Shown here piece by piece: positions 9,055 through 16,910 of a stretch of 64,000 bases of DNA. The DNA is taken from contig JAHZDZ010000005.1 in assembly GCA_019422105.1 (NCBI GenBank), positions 162,272 to 226,271 of the forward strand. The letters run 5' to 3'. Below the pieces are notes generated by a model. That model did not search any database. It was not told the DNA's origin and saw only the letters and a list, made by a program, of their open reading frames with translations. Origin of the DNA: Bacillota bacterium (GTDB lineage Bacteria > Bacillota > Clostridia > Lachnospirales > Anaerotignaceae). Made by a program: the position numbers and the translations under genes. The stretch's first letter is position 1; the number at the start of each line of letters is the position of its first letter.

Positions 9055-9855
9055 CTATTCCTTTAATTCCAGAAACGCCGCCATCTGTCCGCGGCTCTCC
9101 CCCATTGCCCTGTGGGAAAAATACAAATCCGTGCGGCACTTGGTACAGGTGCCGTCCACAGATATGTTGTCCTCTCTCACGCCGGAAAGCGTCATCAGCC
9201 GTGCATTGACGCCCCATAAATCGATTTTAAATTTTCCCCTCTGGCTTTCATCAGCGGTTATAAATTCATCGGCAAAGGAAAGTTTTTCCCGAAATTCCTC
9301 CACTACCGGCATATCCACCTGAAAACAGCATTTTCCAATAGACGGCCCTATCCCTGCTAGTATGTCACCGGGGTTACTGCCGTATACCTCCCGCATTTTT
9401 TCTATAGTAGCGCCCGCCATACCGTCAACCGTTCCCCGCCAGCCTGCATGGGATAGTCCAATTGCCTTTTTTACGGGGTCAAGAAAAAACAACGGCACAC
9501 AATCCGCATGGAAGGTTACCAGTAAAACCCCCGGCACATTGGTGACAAAGCCGTCCATATCATCCACTGTTGTCCCTCTGTCCTTTTCCGTGGCTGCATA
9601 GACATTGGTGGAGTGTATCTGCTTCCTGCTCTTAACAGAACGCTCAAAATCAGAGCCTATGGCCTCACAGATGCGCCTGAAATTTTCCTCCACATTCTCC
9701 CTTTTGTCCCCTCTTGAAAAGCCAAGATTCATGGATTCATATACACCGCTGCTCACACCGCCGAAGCGTGTGGAAAAACAGTGGTTTACTAGCCCTGTAC
9801 TGTCAAAGCTCTCAAAAGTGCTGTATATCAAATCCCCAACTTTATTTTTTTTCAT
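9055..9855 (-). CDS. pgeF: Peptidoglycan editing factor PgeF (laccase-domain)
   Basis: A 266-residue member of the YfiH/DUF152 family, reported to act as a purine nucleoside phosphorylase/deaminase and as a peptidoglycan editing factor. The metal-binding signatures are visible: KQIHSTNV near 78, the ADCVPLFF segment near 117, LSHAGWRGT near 134, and CTKCRTDLYFSHR near the C-terminus with two cysteines and a histidine. It is in the same direction as, and close to, yraN and the DUF512 gene. The laccase name found in some annotations is historical. Confidence 0.9.
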   Translation of the reverse strand: MKKNKVGDLIYSTFESFDSTGLVNHCFSTRFGGVSSGVYESMNLGFSRGDKRENVEENFRRICEAIGSDFERSVKSRKQIHSTNVYAATEKDRGTTVDDMDGFVTNVPGVLLVTFHADCVPLFFLDPVKKAIGLSHAGWRGTVDGMAGATIEKMREVYGSNPGDILAGIGPSIGKCCFQVDMPVVEEFREKLSFADEFITADESQRGKFKIDLWGVNARLMTLSGVREDNISVDGTCTKCRTDLYFSHRAMGESRGQMAAFLELKE

Positions 9856-9871
9856 GAAAAAGTACCTCCGC

Positions 9872-10231
9872 TCACAACCAAAAAGCGTTTTCTATATAAT
9901 TGAATAAGAGACGTCCCTCTGTTTCCAGAATCTCCGCCACATCAAAACGAAAAGAATTGTCCTCCAGATTTCTTTCCATAATATATTGGTTAGCCGTCTC
10001 AATAATTCTCTTCTGCTTTCTTTTGTCTACCGCTTCTCTGGGCAGGCCCTTTGCCGTGCCCTTACGGTATTTTACCTCAATAAAGACAGTTGTATCCCCG
10101 CTTCGAGCAATCAAATCTATTTCACCAAAGATACCCCTGTAATTTTTCTCTAATATCTGATACCCTTTTTTTGTCAGCTCCCGGGCGGCAAGCTCCTCAC
10201 CGTAAGCCCCTGTCGTTCTGTTGTTGGCCAT
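9872..10231 (-). CDS. YraN family endonuclease-like protein (UPF0102)
   Basis: A 119-residue protein with the restriction-endonuclease-like core of the UPF0102/YraN family: the GAYGEELAARELTKKG segment at the start, GEIDLIAR in the middle and FIEVKYRKG after it, giving the E/D-ExK pattern of nuclease folds. Its cellular substrate is unknown. In Firmicutes it almost always follows rnhB; here it starts 13 bases after the rnhB stop, so the two are co-transcribed. Confidence 0.9.
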   Translation of the reverse strand: MANNRTTGAYGEELAARELTKKGYQILEKNYRGIFGEIDLIARSGDTTVFIEVKYRKGTAKGLPREAVDKRKQKRIIETANQYIMERNLEDNSFRFDVAEILETEGRLLFNYIENAFWL

Positions 10232-10244
10232 AAAGCCTCCTGCA

Positions 10245-11012
10245 TCATATAAAATTTTTGATAAAACTTCTTCTGTGAATGGGGCACGGGCCGTATTTTT
10301 TCAGCGCCGCAATATGCTCCGCAGAGCCGTAGCCCTTATTTTTCGCAAAGCCGTACTCTGGATAGAGCTTATCCATTTCCTCCATCATTGTGTCCCTTGT
10401 CACCTTGGCGATAATACTGGCGGCACCTATGGAAATGCTTTTTGCATCCCCCTGTATAATGCCCCTTTGGGGAATTTCAATTCCCGGTATGGTTACAGCA
10501 TCCGCCAAAACAAAATCCGGCTTCTGCTCTATGGTTTCCAGAGAAATCCGCATGGCTTTGTAGGTAGCCTGTAAAATGTTTACAGCGTCAATCTCCCCAG
10601 GCGAAACAACACCAAAGGCATAGGAAACCGCCTCTTCGGTAATTTTTTCGTAAAGCTCCTCCCGCTTATGCGCTGACAGCTTCTTGGAATCGTTGATGCC
10701 CGGTATCCTGCAGCCTCTAGGAAGTATAACCGCCGCCGTCACTACAGGTCCTGCCAGAGGGCCCCTGCCTACCTCATCTATACCCGCAATGTACTGATAG
10801 CCCTGTTGATACAGCTCCTCTTCAAAGCGTGATATATCTGCAAGCCTATCAAGCTCTGCCAGATAAGCATTATATTTTTTTTCAAAGGATAAGCAGAGCT
10901 TTTTCACGCCTGCCCGCCCATCCTGATCATATTCCTTTAAAGCAGCGGGAATTTCCGAAACCGGCGTCCAGCTGAGCCGTTTTTTGATTTCCCCGATTGA
11001 AAGCGCTTCCAT
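10245..11012 (-). CDS. rnhB: Ribonuclease HII
   Basis: RNase HII removes ribonucleotides from RNA-DNA hybrids and misincorporated ribonucleotides from DNA. The 255-residue protein has an N-terminal helical extension of about 70 residues typical of Firmicutes enzymes. The catalytic core follows: AGIDEVGRGPLAGPVV with D79 and E80, the NDSKKLS segment, and an LADA aspartate farther on. It is the first gene of the minus-strand run (rnhB-yraN-pgeF-DUF512-der-plsY-gpsA), and the accessory island begins right behind its 5' end. Confidence 0.96.
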   Translation of the reverse strand: MEALSIGEIKKRLSWTPVSEIPAALKEYDQDGRAGVKKLCLSFEKKYNAYLAELDRLADISRFEEELYQQGYQYIAGIDEVGRGPLAGPVVTAAVILPRGCRIPGINDSKKLSAHKREELYEKITEEAVSYAFGVVSPGEIDAVNILQATYKAMRISLETIEQKPDFVLADAVTIPGIEIPQRGIIQGDAKSISIGAASIIAKVTRDTMMEEMDKLYPEYGFAKNKGYGSAEHIAALKKYGPCPIHRRSFIKNFI

Positions 11013-11165
11013 AAAACCATCCTTTTCTTTTTTCCTCTGCTCACAAAATTCATTCCTTTAACGCGCAAATTATATGTCACGATTTATGATATTTAAGTCT
11101 TTCAAAAAGCAAAGCGGACGCTATCTATATTGTAAACTTTTATAATGACTTGAATGAAACTTTAT

Positions 11166-11584
11166 GAAACTAGCCACCTTGCGGCTTTTTTCTTCGGTAA
11201 CAAACAGATTGCTCCGCAAAACTCTTCGTGAAACTAGCCTCCCTGCGGCTTTTATTACTTTGGGTAACGGGCAGATTGCTTCGTAAACCAGTCCGTGAAA
11301 CTAGGCACCTTGCGGCCTTTTTCTTCGGTATCAGGCAGATTGCTCCGCAAAACTCTTCGTGAAACTAGCCTCCCTGCGGCTTTTATTACTTTGGGTAACG
11401 AACAGATTGCCTCGCTAACCTGTCCGTGAAACTAGCCACCTTGCGGCCTTTTTTTCGGTAACGAACAGATTGCCTCGCTAACCTGTCCGTGTAACTAGCC
11501 ACCTTGCGGCTTTTATTACTTTTGGTAACGGGCAGATTGCTTCGCAAATCTGTCCGTGAAACTAGCCACCTTGCGGCTAGTTTC
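11166..11584 (+). repeat. Tandem array of seven 63-67 bp units
   Basis: Copies of GAAACTAGCC..CTTGCGGCTTTT begin at 11166, 11230, 11297, 11361, 11428, 11491 (variant GTAACTAG) and 11558, so unit lengths are 64, 67, 64, 67, 63 and 67. Two unit types alternate: one with a CTTCGG segment, the other with ATTACTTTGGG. That gives a higher-order repeat of about 131 bases. Each unit has a small GCC/GGC stem followed by T residues. The last, incomplete unit ends in a perfect inverted copy of its first ten bases, making a 10-bp hairpin (11558-11567 with 11575-11584). Function is unknown. Confidence 0.85.
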
Positions 11585-11768
11585 CATTATACACGGTTTT
11601 GATTGTGATGTAAAACAAAAAGGCTGATACGTCCTATTCTCTGCCTTGGCTTGGTGACAAAGACAACGGCATATGCAAATAAAAAACGAAACTTTCCTAT
11701 GGTCTCTTTTCATCACCACCATTTTCACATAGCGCATTGATACATTTATTGTATTTTTCAGAAAACAC

Positions 11769-11797
11769 TTGCATTTTTTTGTTTCCTATTGTATAAT
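11769..11797 (+). promoter_or_regulatory. Promoter of the toxin-like gene
   Basis: TTGCAT at 11769-11774 and TATAAT at 11792-11797 are 17 bases apart. The implied leader is roughly 150 bases, very A/T-rich, and ends in AAGGAGG six bases before the ATG at 11955. Confidence 0.6.
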
Positions 11798-11954
11798 TAT
11801 TTTAAGTTATTTAAATGATTTTATAATATAAAAAATATATTCATTTATTTTCTAATTTTATAAAAAATTTATGAATAATGCAATTTTTTTATGTTTTATA
11901 AATTCAATTTTTAGAAACAAATGATATTACATATTATTTATAAGGAGGTTGTTT

Positions 11955-13508
11955 ATGGCAGCAGAATTAAGAGGAAAAAACGGCTATGTTGTAGGCTCAG
12001 TCGCCTACGTCAAAAAATTAAAGGAGGATTTCTTCCTGACAAAAAACCCGGGGGACGGTATTGCGAAAACGTTAAAGCATTGCAATCAATACATTCAAAA
12101 ATCCGCGGATGAAATCTACAGCGATTTGGATAGAAACGTAGCTATTTTATCCTACATTGACAAACATGACAGGGACGAACTGATTGAATTTTTGGAAGGG
12201 CTTCAGGACTTCTATAAAATCAGCAACGGAAACGGCGTGAGCAGAATAAACGCCTGCATTTCTCTGCTGAAGCTTCAGGACAGGCGCTCAAGGGTGAAAA
12301 ATCCCAATGATGTGGACAAGGCCGCAAGGCTGGTACGCCAGGGAGGCAGAACAAAGCTCTCCGCCCACGACAGGGAATCCCTAGTCGCCAAGGCCGCTAG
12401 AAACGGCGCGGCCTATGCCGCCGCGGGAAAAACAGATAACCTTTCCTTTTTGGAGGCTATCGGCGGACTTTCCGACAAGGACTTTTACCAGTTTGTCATG
12501 ACACGCTACGATTTCATCAACAATCCCCGTAAATTTTACGGCTCCTGCGGTAAGCCTATCGCCTCCTACGCCTATATGGACGTATTTGAAAAGAGGATAT
12601 TTGGTTCTCTGGATTACTTTGACGGCTATAACTTCGGTAAGGATACCTTGAAGGGATTGGAGAAGATAAGAGATGAAATCAAAGGGGATGTGGAGAAAGG
12701 AATTAAAACCCTAAACACCTATATGGAAGAGGCAAACGGCCTTATTCTAAACAATGCACTGGAGGACTTGAAGCTGTGCGGCATAAAAAATACTGATAAT
12801 TGCGTCAAGCTGTGCAATGATCTTATCTACTATCTGGGCAGAAAAGAGGAATGGGTACAAGAGCTTCAGGAGTTATTGAATGTCATGCATTATGGTACTG
12901 TTGACGGCAGGCCTCTGGATGAGGACGGTATCTTTGACAATAATACTGATTTGGCATTGTCGAGATACTATAAATATATCCTTTATGGAGATTTACCTCA
13001 AATAAAGGTAACTGTTAATACGGATATTGGATATGCCACAACAGGAGGTGAAAATATATCAAAGGGTTATTCAGAATATCTACAGGACAAAAAAGCAGAC
13101 AGCGCGAAAATAGCCGCCGCAGAAAAAGCCTATCAAATCTATCAATACGGTGACCGCTTCATCGCCATGCGGGGATATTATCTCTCCGTCCATCGTCTTA
13201 TCGCCGCTTATTACCTGGATACCCATGATGAGGATGGTAAAACAGGCAAACTGTTTTGGGGTGAGGTAGGCAGTGTGATAGGTCGGTATGTAGGTGCACT
13301 TTTTCTTTCTAAAGCCGCCAAAGCTTTAGAAATAGGATCCGTTGTAAAAAGTGTTCTGATTACAGGCGGTGCTATTACAGGCGGAGAATTTGGAGACGAT
13401 TACGGCAGAGAAATAGGTGAAATCGTATTTGAAGGTTCCGTAAAGCTGAAAGAACTGTTGAAGGAAAATCCATCTTTGGATTTAGGGGAAGAATCTCATT
13501 TTAATTAA
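11955..13508 (+). CDS. Polymorphic-toxin-like protein, full-length (head plus variable tail)
   Basis: A 517-residue protein not recognised as a named family. I start it at the ATG at 11955, behind AAGGAGG. Three zones are visible. Residues 1-151 are unique to this copy and have no signal peptide. Residues about 152-250 are almost identical to two downstream cassettes. Residues 251-517 are a tail that is only distantly similar to the cassette-2 tail. The tail has a peptidoglycan-binding-like helix motif at about 301-341 (ELQELLN then DGIFDNNTDLAL). It also has a Gly-rich hydrophobic region at about 435-490, with GGAITGGEFGDDYG. This layout (constant head, switchable tail, orphan tails downstream, facing partner gene) resembles contact-dependent or other polymorphic toxins. 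Toxicity and export route are inferred, not shown. Confidence 0.6.
   Translation: MAAELRGKNGYVVGSVAYVKKLKEDFFLTKNPGDGIAKTLKHCNQYIQKSADEIYSDLDRNVAILSYIDKHDRDELIEFLEGLQDFYKISNGNGVSRINACISLLKLQDRRSRVKNPNDVDKAARLVRQGGRTKLSAHDRESLVAKAARNGAAYAAAGKTDNLSFLEAIGGLSDKDFYQFVMTRYDFINNPRKFYGSCGKPIASYAYMDVFEKRIFGSLDYFDGYNFGKDTLKGLEKIRDEIKGDVEKGIKTLNTYMEEANGLILNNALEDLKLCGIKNTDNCVKLCNDLIYYLGRKEEWVQELQELLNVMHYGTVDGRPLDEDGIFDNNTDLALSRYYKYILYGDLPQIKVTVNTDIGYATTGGENISKGYSEYLQDKKADSAKIAAAEKAYQIYQYGDRFIAMRGYYLSVHRLIAAYYLDTHDEDGKTGKLFWGEVGSVIGRYVGALFLSKAAKALEIGSVVKSVLITGGAITGGEFGDDYGREIGEIVFEGSVKLKELLKENPSLDLGEESHFN
12412..12710 (+). repeat. Constant block, copy 1 (inside the full-length gene)
   Basis: About 300 bases beginning CTATGCCGCCGCGGG and running to the segment encoding EIKGDVEKGI. 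It is highly similar at the DNA level to 14379-14670 and to 16203-16450. It encodes the GLSDKDFYQFVMTRYDF segment shared by all three copies. The block is a likely recombination target. Confidence 0.85.
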
Positions 13509-13574
13509 TACACAGCTAATCAAAAGGAAAGTCCGATAAATCAGGCTTTCCTTTTGTATTTTAGATGCCATCTT

Positions 13575-14276
13575 TTACAGAAGCCGATTCTCCTTATCCG
13601 CCTTTTTTAATTCCTTTGACAGCGTTTTTAAATGGCTCATAATATACTTGTAATCCTCATTATATTGAGCATCAAACAGTCTATCCATAAAACCTATATC
13701 AAACACAAAATTCCTGTTATCCCTTGTCAGTATATCCAAACGAATAAAATCTTTATTTATATATACTATATTAGAAAAAGGTATAAATTGCGTTTCCCCT
13801 ATGGGAAGAAAATTTCCAAAGTGTTCGAGATCTAGTATATACTCAGTTATATATATACCCTCATTCATGTCATAGGATAGAATATAGTCATGACTATACC
13901 TTTTAAATTCTGAAAAAGGAAAATACTTGTCTAAAAGAAAGTTAAACGCACTATATGTCCCCCCCTGTATATTTTTTAGCTCCTTATCACTTCCTATAGC
14001 TGTATTAACACATTCACTCAATCTAACCGATAACCTTCTGTTGCTATTATTAATACCAACTTTTACATACTCACAAAAAGCCTTATAAAAAGCAACTGCT
14101 TTCTTTTTAAAAAATAGAGTATAGTCCTTTATCCCCTGTTTCCCTTCCTCAAGTGTTTCCTCATAACGCAACTGAATCTTTTTCAAAAACGGGCTTTTAA
14201 ACATATCAATGATACCCTCTTTGCCCTGTCTCATTATTTCTTTGAACGCCTCATATAATTCCTGCAACTCTTCCAT
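13575..14276 (-). CDS. Putative immunity partner 1
   Basis: A 233-residue protein starting at the ATG at 14276, after an AGAAGGTG ribosome binding site. It converges on the full-length toxin-like gene. Residues 1-70 are charged and helical (MEELQELYEAF then RQGKEGI). The remainder is a mixed alpha/beta domain with the segments YILSYDMNEGIYI and LDILTRDNRNFVFDI. It is a divergent relative of the gene at 15449-16108: the N-terminal helix is conserved and the C-terminal domain has drifted. That pattern fits specific neutralisation of a matching tail, but no immunity family was recognised, so the role is inferred from position. No signal peptide or membrane helix is seen. Confidence 0.5.
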   Translation of the reverse strand: MEELQELYEAFKEIMRQGKEGIIDMFKSPFLKKIQLRYEETLEEGKQGIKDYTLFFKKKAVAFYKAFCEYVKVGINNSNRRLSVRLSECVNTAIGSDKELKNIQGGTYSAFNFLLDKYFPFSEFKRYSHDYILSYDMNEGIYITEYILDLEHFGNFLPIGETQFIPFSNIVYINKDFIRLDILTRDNRNFVFDIGFMDRLFDAQYNEDYKYIMSHLKTLSKELKKADKENRLL

Positions 14277-14330
14277 AAAACACCTTCTAACTGTTTTCTT
14301 TTTAAACACAGCTACTATAAATAATATTAG

Positions 14331-15452
14331 CATAAATATAACATCACTTCAATAAATGCATTATGGAATGAAATCGACTATGCCACCGCGGGAAAAACAG
14401 ATAACCTTTCCTTTTTGGAGGCTCTCGGCGGACTTTCCGACAAGGACTTTTACCAGTTTGTCATGACTCGCTACGATTTTATCAACAATCCCCGTAAATT
14501 TTACGGCTTCTGCGGAAAACCAATCGCCTCCTACGCCTATATGGACGTATTTGAAAAGAGGATATTCGGCTCTCTGGATTGTTTTGACGGATATAACTTC
14601 GGAAAGGACACCATGAAAGAATTGGAGAAGATAAGGGATGAAATCAAAGGGGATTTGGAGAAAGGAATCTATAATAATTATTATATGGAAGATGGCTCTG
14701 GCTCTAATTTGACTCAGTTTTTGGGTGACTTGAAATCTTGCAGAGTTAAGGGTATAGACGATTTAATAAAAAGTACAAATATGCTCTGCTGGTATTTGGG
14801 CAGAAATGAGAATGTACTGGAACTGCAAGTACTGCTCAATGAGCTTCATCTGGATTCTCTTGGCGTTGACAAGCTTGTGGAGGACGGCATATATGATTCC
14901 AGAACACGTTACGCACTTTACCGCGTATGCGAATTTATTGTGAACGGAGAGCACACAAAATTTGAGGGCACCGTCATTGACACCTTAACCTATGGAACCA
15001 TGTCAGCCGACATAGCAAATGATGCTATTATTAAAAAATATGGTGCTCTAGATCCTCAATCCGTCAGCAATGAGCTAGTCTACGCCGAAATAATAAAAAC
15101 GGGGAGTAGTGCAATCGCCATTATTGGGGTATTGGTACAAGTTCGCAAGGTAGCGGCTATGGTTTATCTGGACTACAGTAAAAACGGAAAAATAACAAGA
15201 ATGTCAGAGGCCTATGCCGCCAGCCGCTTCGGTTCTTATGCTCTGTCAGCTGCGGGCAGCACCGGTATGGCCGCACTAGGGGTATTACTTAAACTGCCAG
15301 TTATCGCTACAGCTCTGCTTGCAGCTGGAACAGGTTTTGTACTTGGTTACCTGGGTGGAAAACTTAGTGATTATATTTATGAAGTTACAGACGATAAATT
15401 TAAAGTATCAGCTTATTATGATTTAGAACATCATACCATTGAGGATTTTTAA
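14331..15452 (+). pseudogene. Start-less toxin cassette 2 (orphan tail)
   Basis: The frame is open from 14331 (after a TAG at 14328) to the stop at 15452 but contains no ATG or GTG before the constant block. The first usable codon is a TTG at 14415 without a ribosome binding site. It matches residues about 152-250 of the full-length protein and then continues into a different tail. That tail has a comparable peptidoglycan-binding-like motif (ELQVLLN then EDGIYDSRTRYAL) and a hydrophobic Gly/Ala-rich hairpin (GVLLKLPVIATALLAAGTGF). It ends tail-to-tail with the next minus-strand gene, overlapping by four bases. I read it as a silent cassette that could replace the expressed tail by recombination. 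A TTG-started product of 345 residues cannot be excluded. Confidence 0.65.
14379..14670 (+). repeat. Constant block, copy 2
   Basis: DNA closely matching 12412-12710 and starting at CTATGCCACCGCGGG. The similarity begins abruptly after the upstream partner gene, in the middle of what is coding sequence in copy 1. This is the hallmark of a displaced cassette rather than a duplicated complete gene. Confidence 0.85.
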
Positions 15453-16108
15453 CAAAAAGTCTCCAAATACTTCAATATTATTTGAAGCGGATATTCATAG
15501 CTTTTGTCCCTATAGCAAAGAGGCTGAATACAAAAATCATAAAGCCTATCCTGTTGGTCAATTACTTTTATATTCAATAATAAAATTTTAGAAACAAAAA
15601 CCTTTTTTATATCTGATGGTTTCAGCAGTGTAACAAGCTTATACGGATTTAAATAATAATCCAGCCGGATTACATAAAGCCCCTCATTGGGACACAGCGA
15701 TAATATATACTTGCGTAAAATCGCTTCCTCACCAAATGGATCCGGCCAATTTTTCTTCATATACCATATTTGTCTTAAAATGTTAAAGTTTTGATAGGTA
15801 GCCACCACGCTATATAATTCTTTCCCCTCACCCGCATACTCTCTTGCTATCTCCTTAATCCGTTCATCTGTGATTGTAATGCGGGTGAAGCTTTTTTTTA
15901 AAAAGGCAGCACAATCCTTTAAGCCTTCCTTGCCCTCTATAAGCGTTTCTGTCAGCGCTTTTTTCGCCTGACTGTAAAGCTCCCGCACCTTTTGAGCAAA
16001 GGGGCCTTTGCATAAATCCTTTATTCCTTTTTTTATATCCTTTATTCCCTCTTTGCCCTGTCTGAGCGCTTCCTTAAAGTCCTCATACAGTCTGCGCAGT
16101 TCCTCCAT
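15449..16108 (-). CDS. Putative immunity partner 2
   Basis: A 219-residue protein that is a divergent relative of the gene at 13575-14276. Both open with MEEL..LYE.FKE..RQGKEGI and continue through a lysine-rich helical stretch of about 90 residues. The C-terminal domains align weakly around YILSLCPNEGLYVI and LLNIKVIDQQDRLYDF. It has its own promoter (16159-16187) and an AGAGGGTGGG ribosome binding site. Thus it can be expressed even though the facing toxin cassette lacks a start, as expected for a retained immunity gene. Function is inferred from this arrangement. Confidence 0.5.
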   Translation of the reverse strand: MEELRRLYEDFKEALRQGKEGIKDIKKGIKDLCKGPFAQKVRELYSQAKKALTETLIEGKEGLKDCAAFLKKSFTRITITDERIKEIAREYAGEGKELYSVVATYQNFNILRQIWYMKKNWPDPFGEEAILRKYILSLCPNEGLYVIRLDYYLNPYKLVTLLKPSDIKKVFVSKILLLNIKVIDQQDRLYDFCIQPLCYRDKSYEYPLQIILKYLETFC

Positions 16109-16158
16109 GAACCCACCCTCTTGCCTGATTCTTATTTTTATATATCACATTTAGAACA

Positions 16159-16187
16159 ATGATAGCATAGACAGTATCTTTTGGCAA
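16159..16187 (-). promoter_or_regulatory. Promoter of putative immunity gene 2
   Basis: On the minus strand TTGCCA (16182-16187) and TATCAT (16159-16164) are separated by 17 bases, about 50 bases upstream of the start at 16108. Confidence 0.5.
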
Positions 16188-16202
16188 TAAACGCAAGCCC
16201 TA

Positions 16203-16450
16203 AGCAGTCTTTCCGACAAGGACTTTTACCAGTTTGTCATGACACGCTACGATTTCATCAACAATCCCCGTAAATTTTACGGCTCCTGCGGGAAGCCCAT
16301 CGCTACCTATGACTATATAGACGTCTATGAAAAAAGGATATTCGGCTCTCTGGATTGTTTTGACGGATATAACTTCGGAAAGGACACTACAAAGGCTCTT
16401 GAGAAGATAAGAGATGAAATCAAAAGAGATATGAACCAAGAATTAAAACC
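16203..16450 (+). pseudogene. Truncated toxin cassette 3
   Basis: This segment matches the constant block from the GLSDKDF-encoding region onward (here SSLSDKDFYQF) through EKIRDEIK. It keeps homology to the first copy up to a GAATTAAAACC tract near 16443-16450, then stops. It lacks the first third of the constant block, any start with a ribosome binding site, and the whole tail. Reading onward runs into the ylbF terminator. It is a remnant of a third cassette, trimmed at both ends. Confidence 0.75.
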
Positions 16451-16492
16451 TTACTCAAACCTCCCTCCCATTTCAGCATTTTTAATCCCTTC

Positions 16493-16530
16493 CGCAAAAA
16501 ACCCGACAGGCTTCTGCCTGTCGGGTTTCA
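16493..16530 (-). terminator. Terminator of ylbF
   Basis: A 13-bp perfect stem (AAACCCGACAGGC with GCCTGTCGGGTTT, 16499-16528) with a TTCT loop. On the minus strand it is followed by T residues, so it ends the ylbF-containing transcript. Confidence 0.85.
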
Positions 16531-16543
16531 TATTTTGCTTTTC

Positions 16544-16891
16544 CTATTCCAAAAATTCCAGTTCTAATTCCAATCCCCTGCCGATTTCCTCGTAGACCTG
16601 TGAGAGCAGGCTCGTCACCCGTCTCTGTGCCAGTATAAATTTTCTGGCGTCGTCATTGAGCATAAGATCTGCATAAAAAGCGCTGAGCGCCCTTTCTTCC
16701 TCTCTGGATACCTCTTCTTCCCTTGCTCTCCGTAACCCAAAAGCAATGAGCTTTTTCTGGTAATCCATTATTTTATCCTTCAATGGGCCGTTTCCGTCTA
16801 TTTTTTTCTTTATGGCAAGGTATTCTTCATATGCCTGGCAGCAAAGAATTTCCTCCCTGAGACTTATGGCCGACCTTAAAATACGTTCCAT
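16544..16891 (-). CDS. YlbF/YmcA family regulator
   Basis: A 115-residue all-helical protein of the YlbF/YmcA family. In Bacillus such proteins form a complex that influences RNase Y-dependent RNA processing, competence, sporulation and biofilm formation. Typical features are the N-terminal SLREEILCCQAYEEYLAIKKKI helix region and the C-terminal helix pair with LMLNDDARKFI. It follows rnjA with a short gap, linking two RNA-processing functions. It is the last gene of this transcript before a strong terminator and the edge of the toxin island. Confidence 0.8.
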   Translation of the reverse strand: MERILRSAISLREEILCCQAYEEYLAIKKKIDGNGPLKDKIMDYQKKLIAFGLRRAREEEVSREEERALSAFYADLMLNDDARKFILAQRRVTSLLSQVYEEIGRGLELELEFLE

Positions 16892-16910
16892 ACGCTTCCC
16901 CCAGTTATAC

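Larger units (their letters stand above)
11013..11954. other. Long intergenic region at the island boundary
   Basis: No gene was supported. The stretch holds a tandem repeat array (11166-11584), then unique DNA, a promoter at 11769-11797 and about 150 bases of extremely A/T-rich leader before the toxin-like gene. The change from housekeeping run to repeats and A/T-rich DNA marks the left edge of the island. Confidence 0.7.

Noticed and set aside
11166..11584. Possible CRISPR array
   Set aside because: The units are nearly identical along their whole length, so there are no unique spacers, the period is 63-67 bases with an alternating subtype, and no cas genes are present.
14415..15452. Cassette 2 as an ordinary expressed gene
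   Set aside because: The only start is a TTG in the middle of the constant block without a Shine-Dalgarno sequence, and upstream ATGs are out of frame. I annotated it as a silent cassette instead, while noting the alternative.
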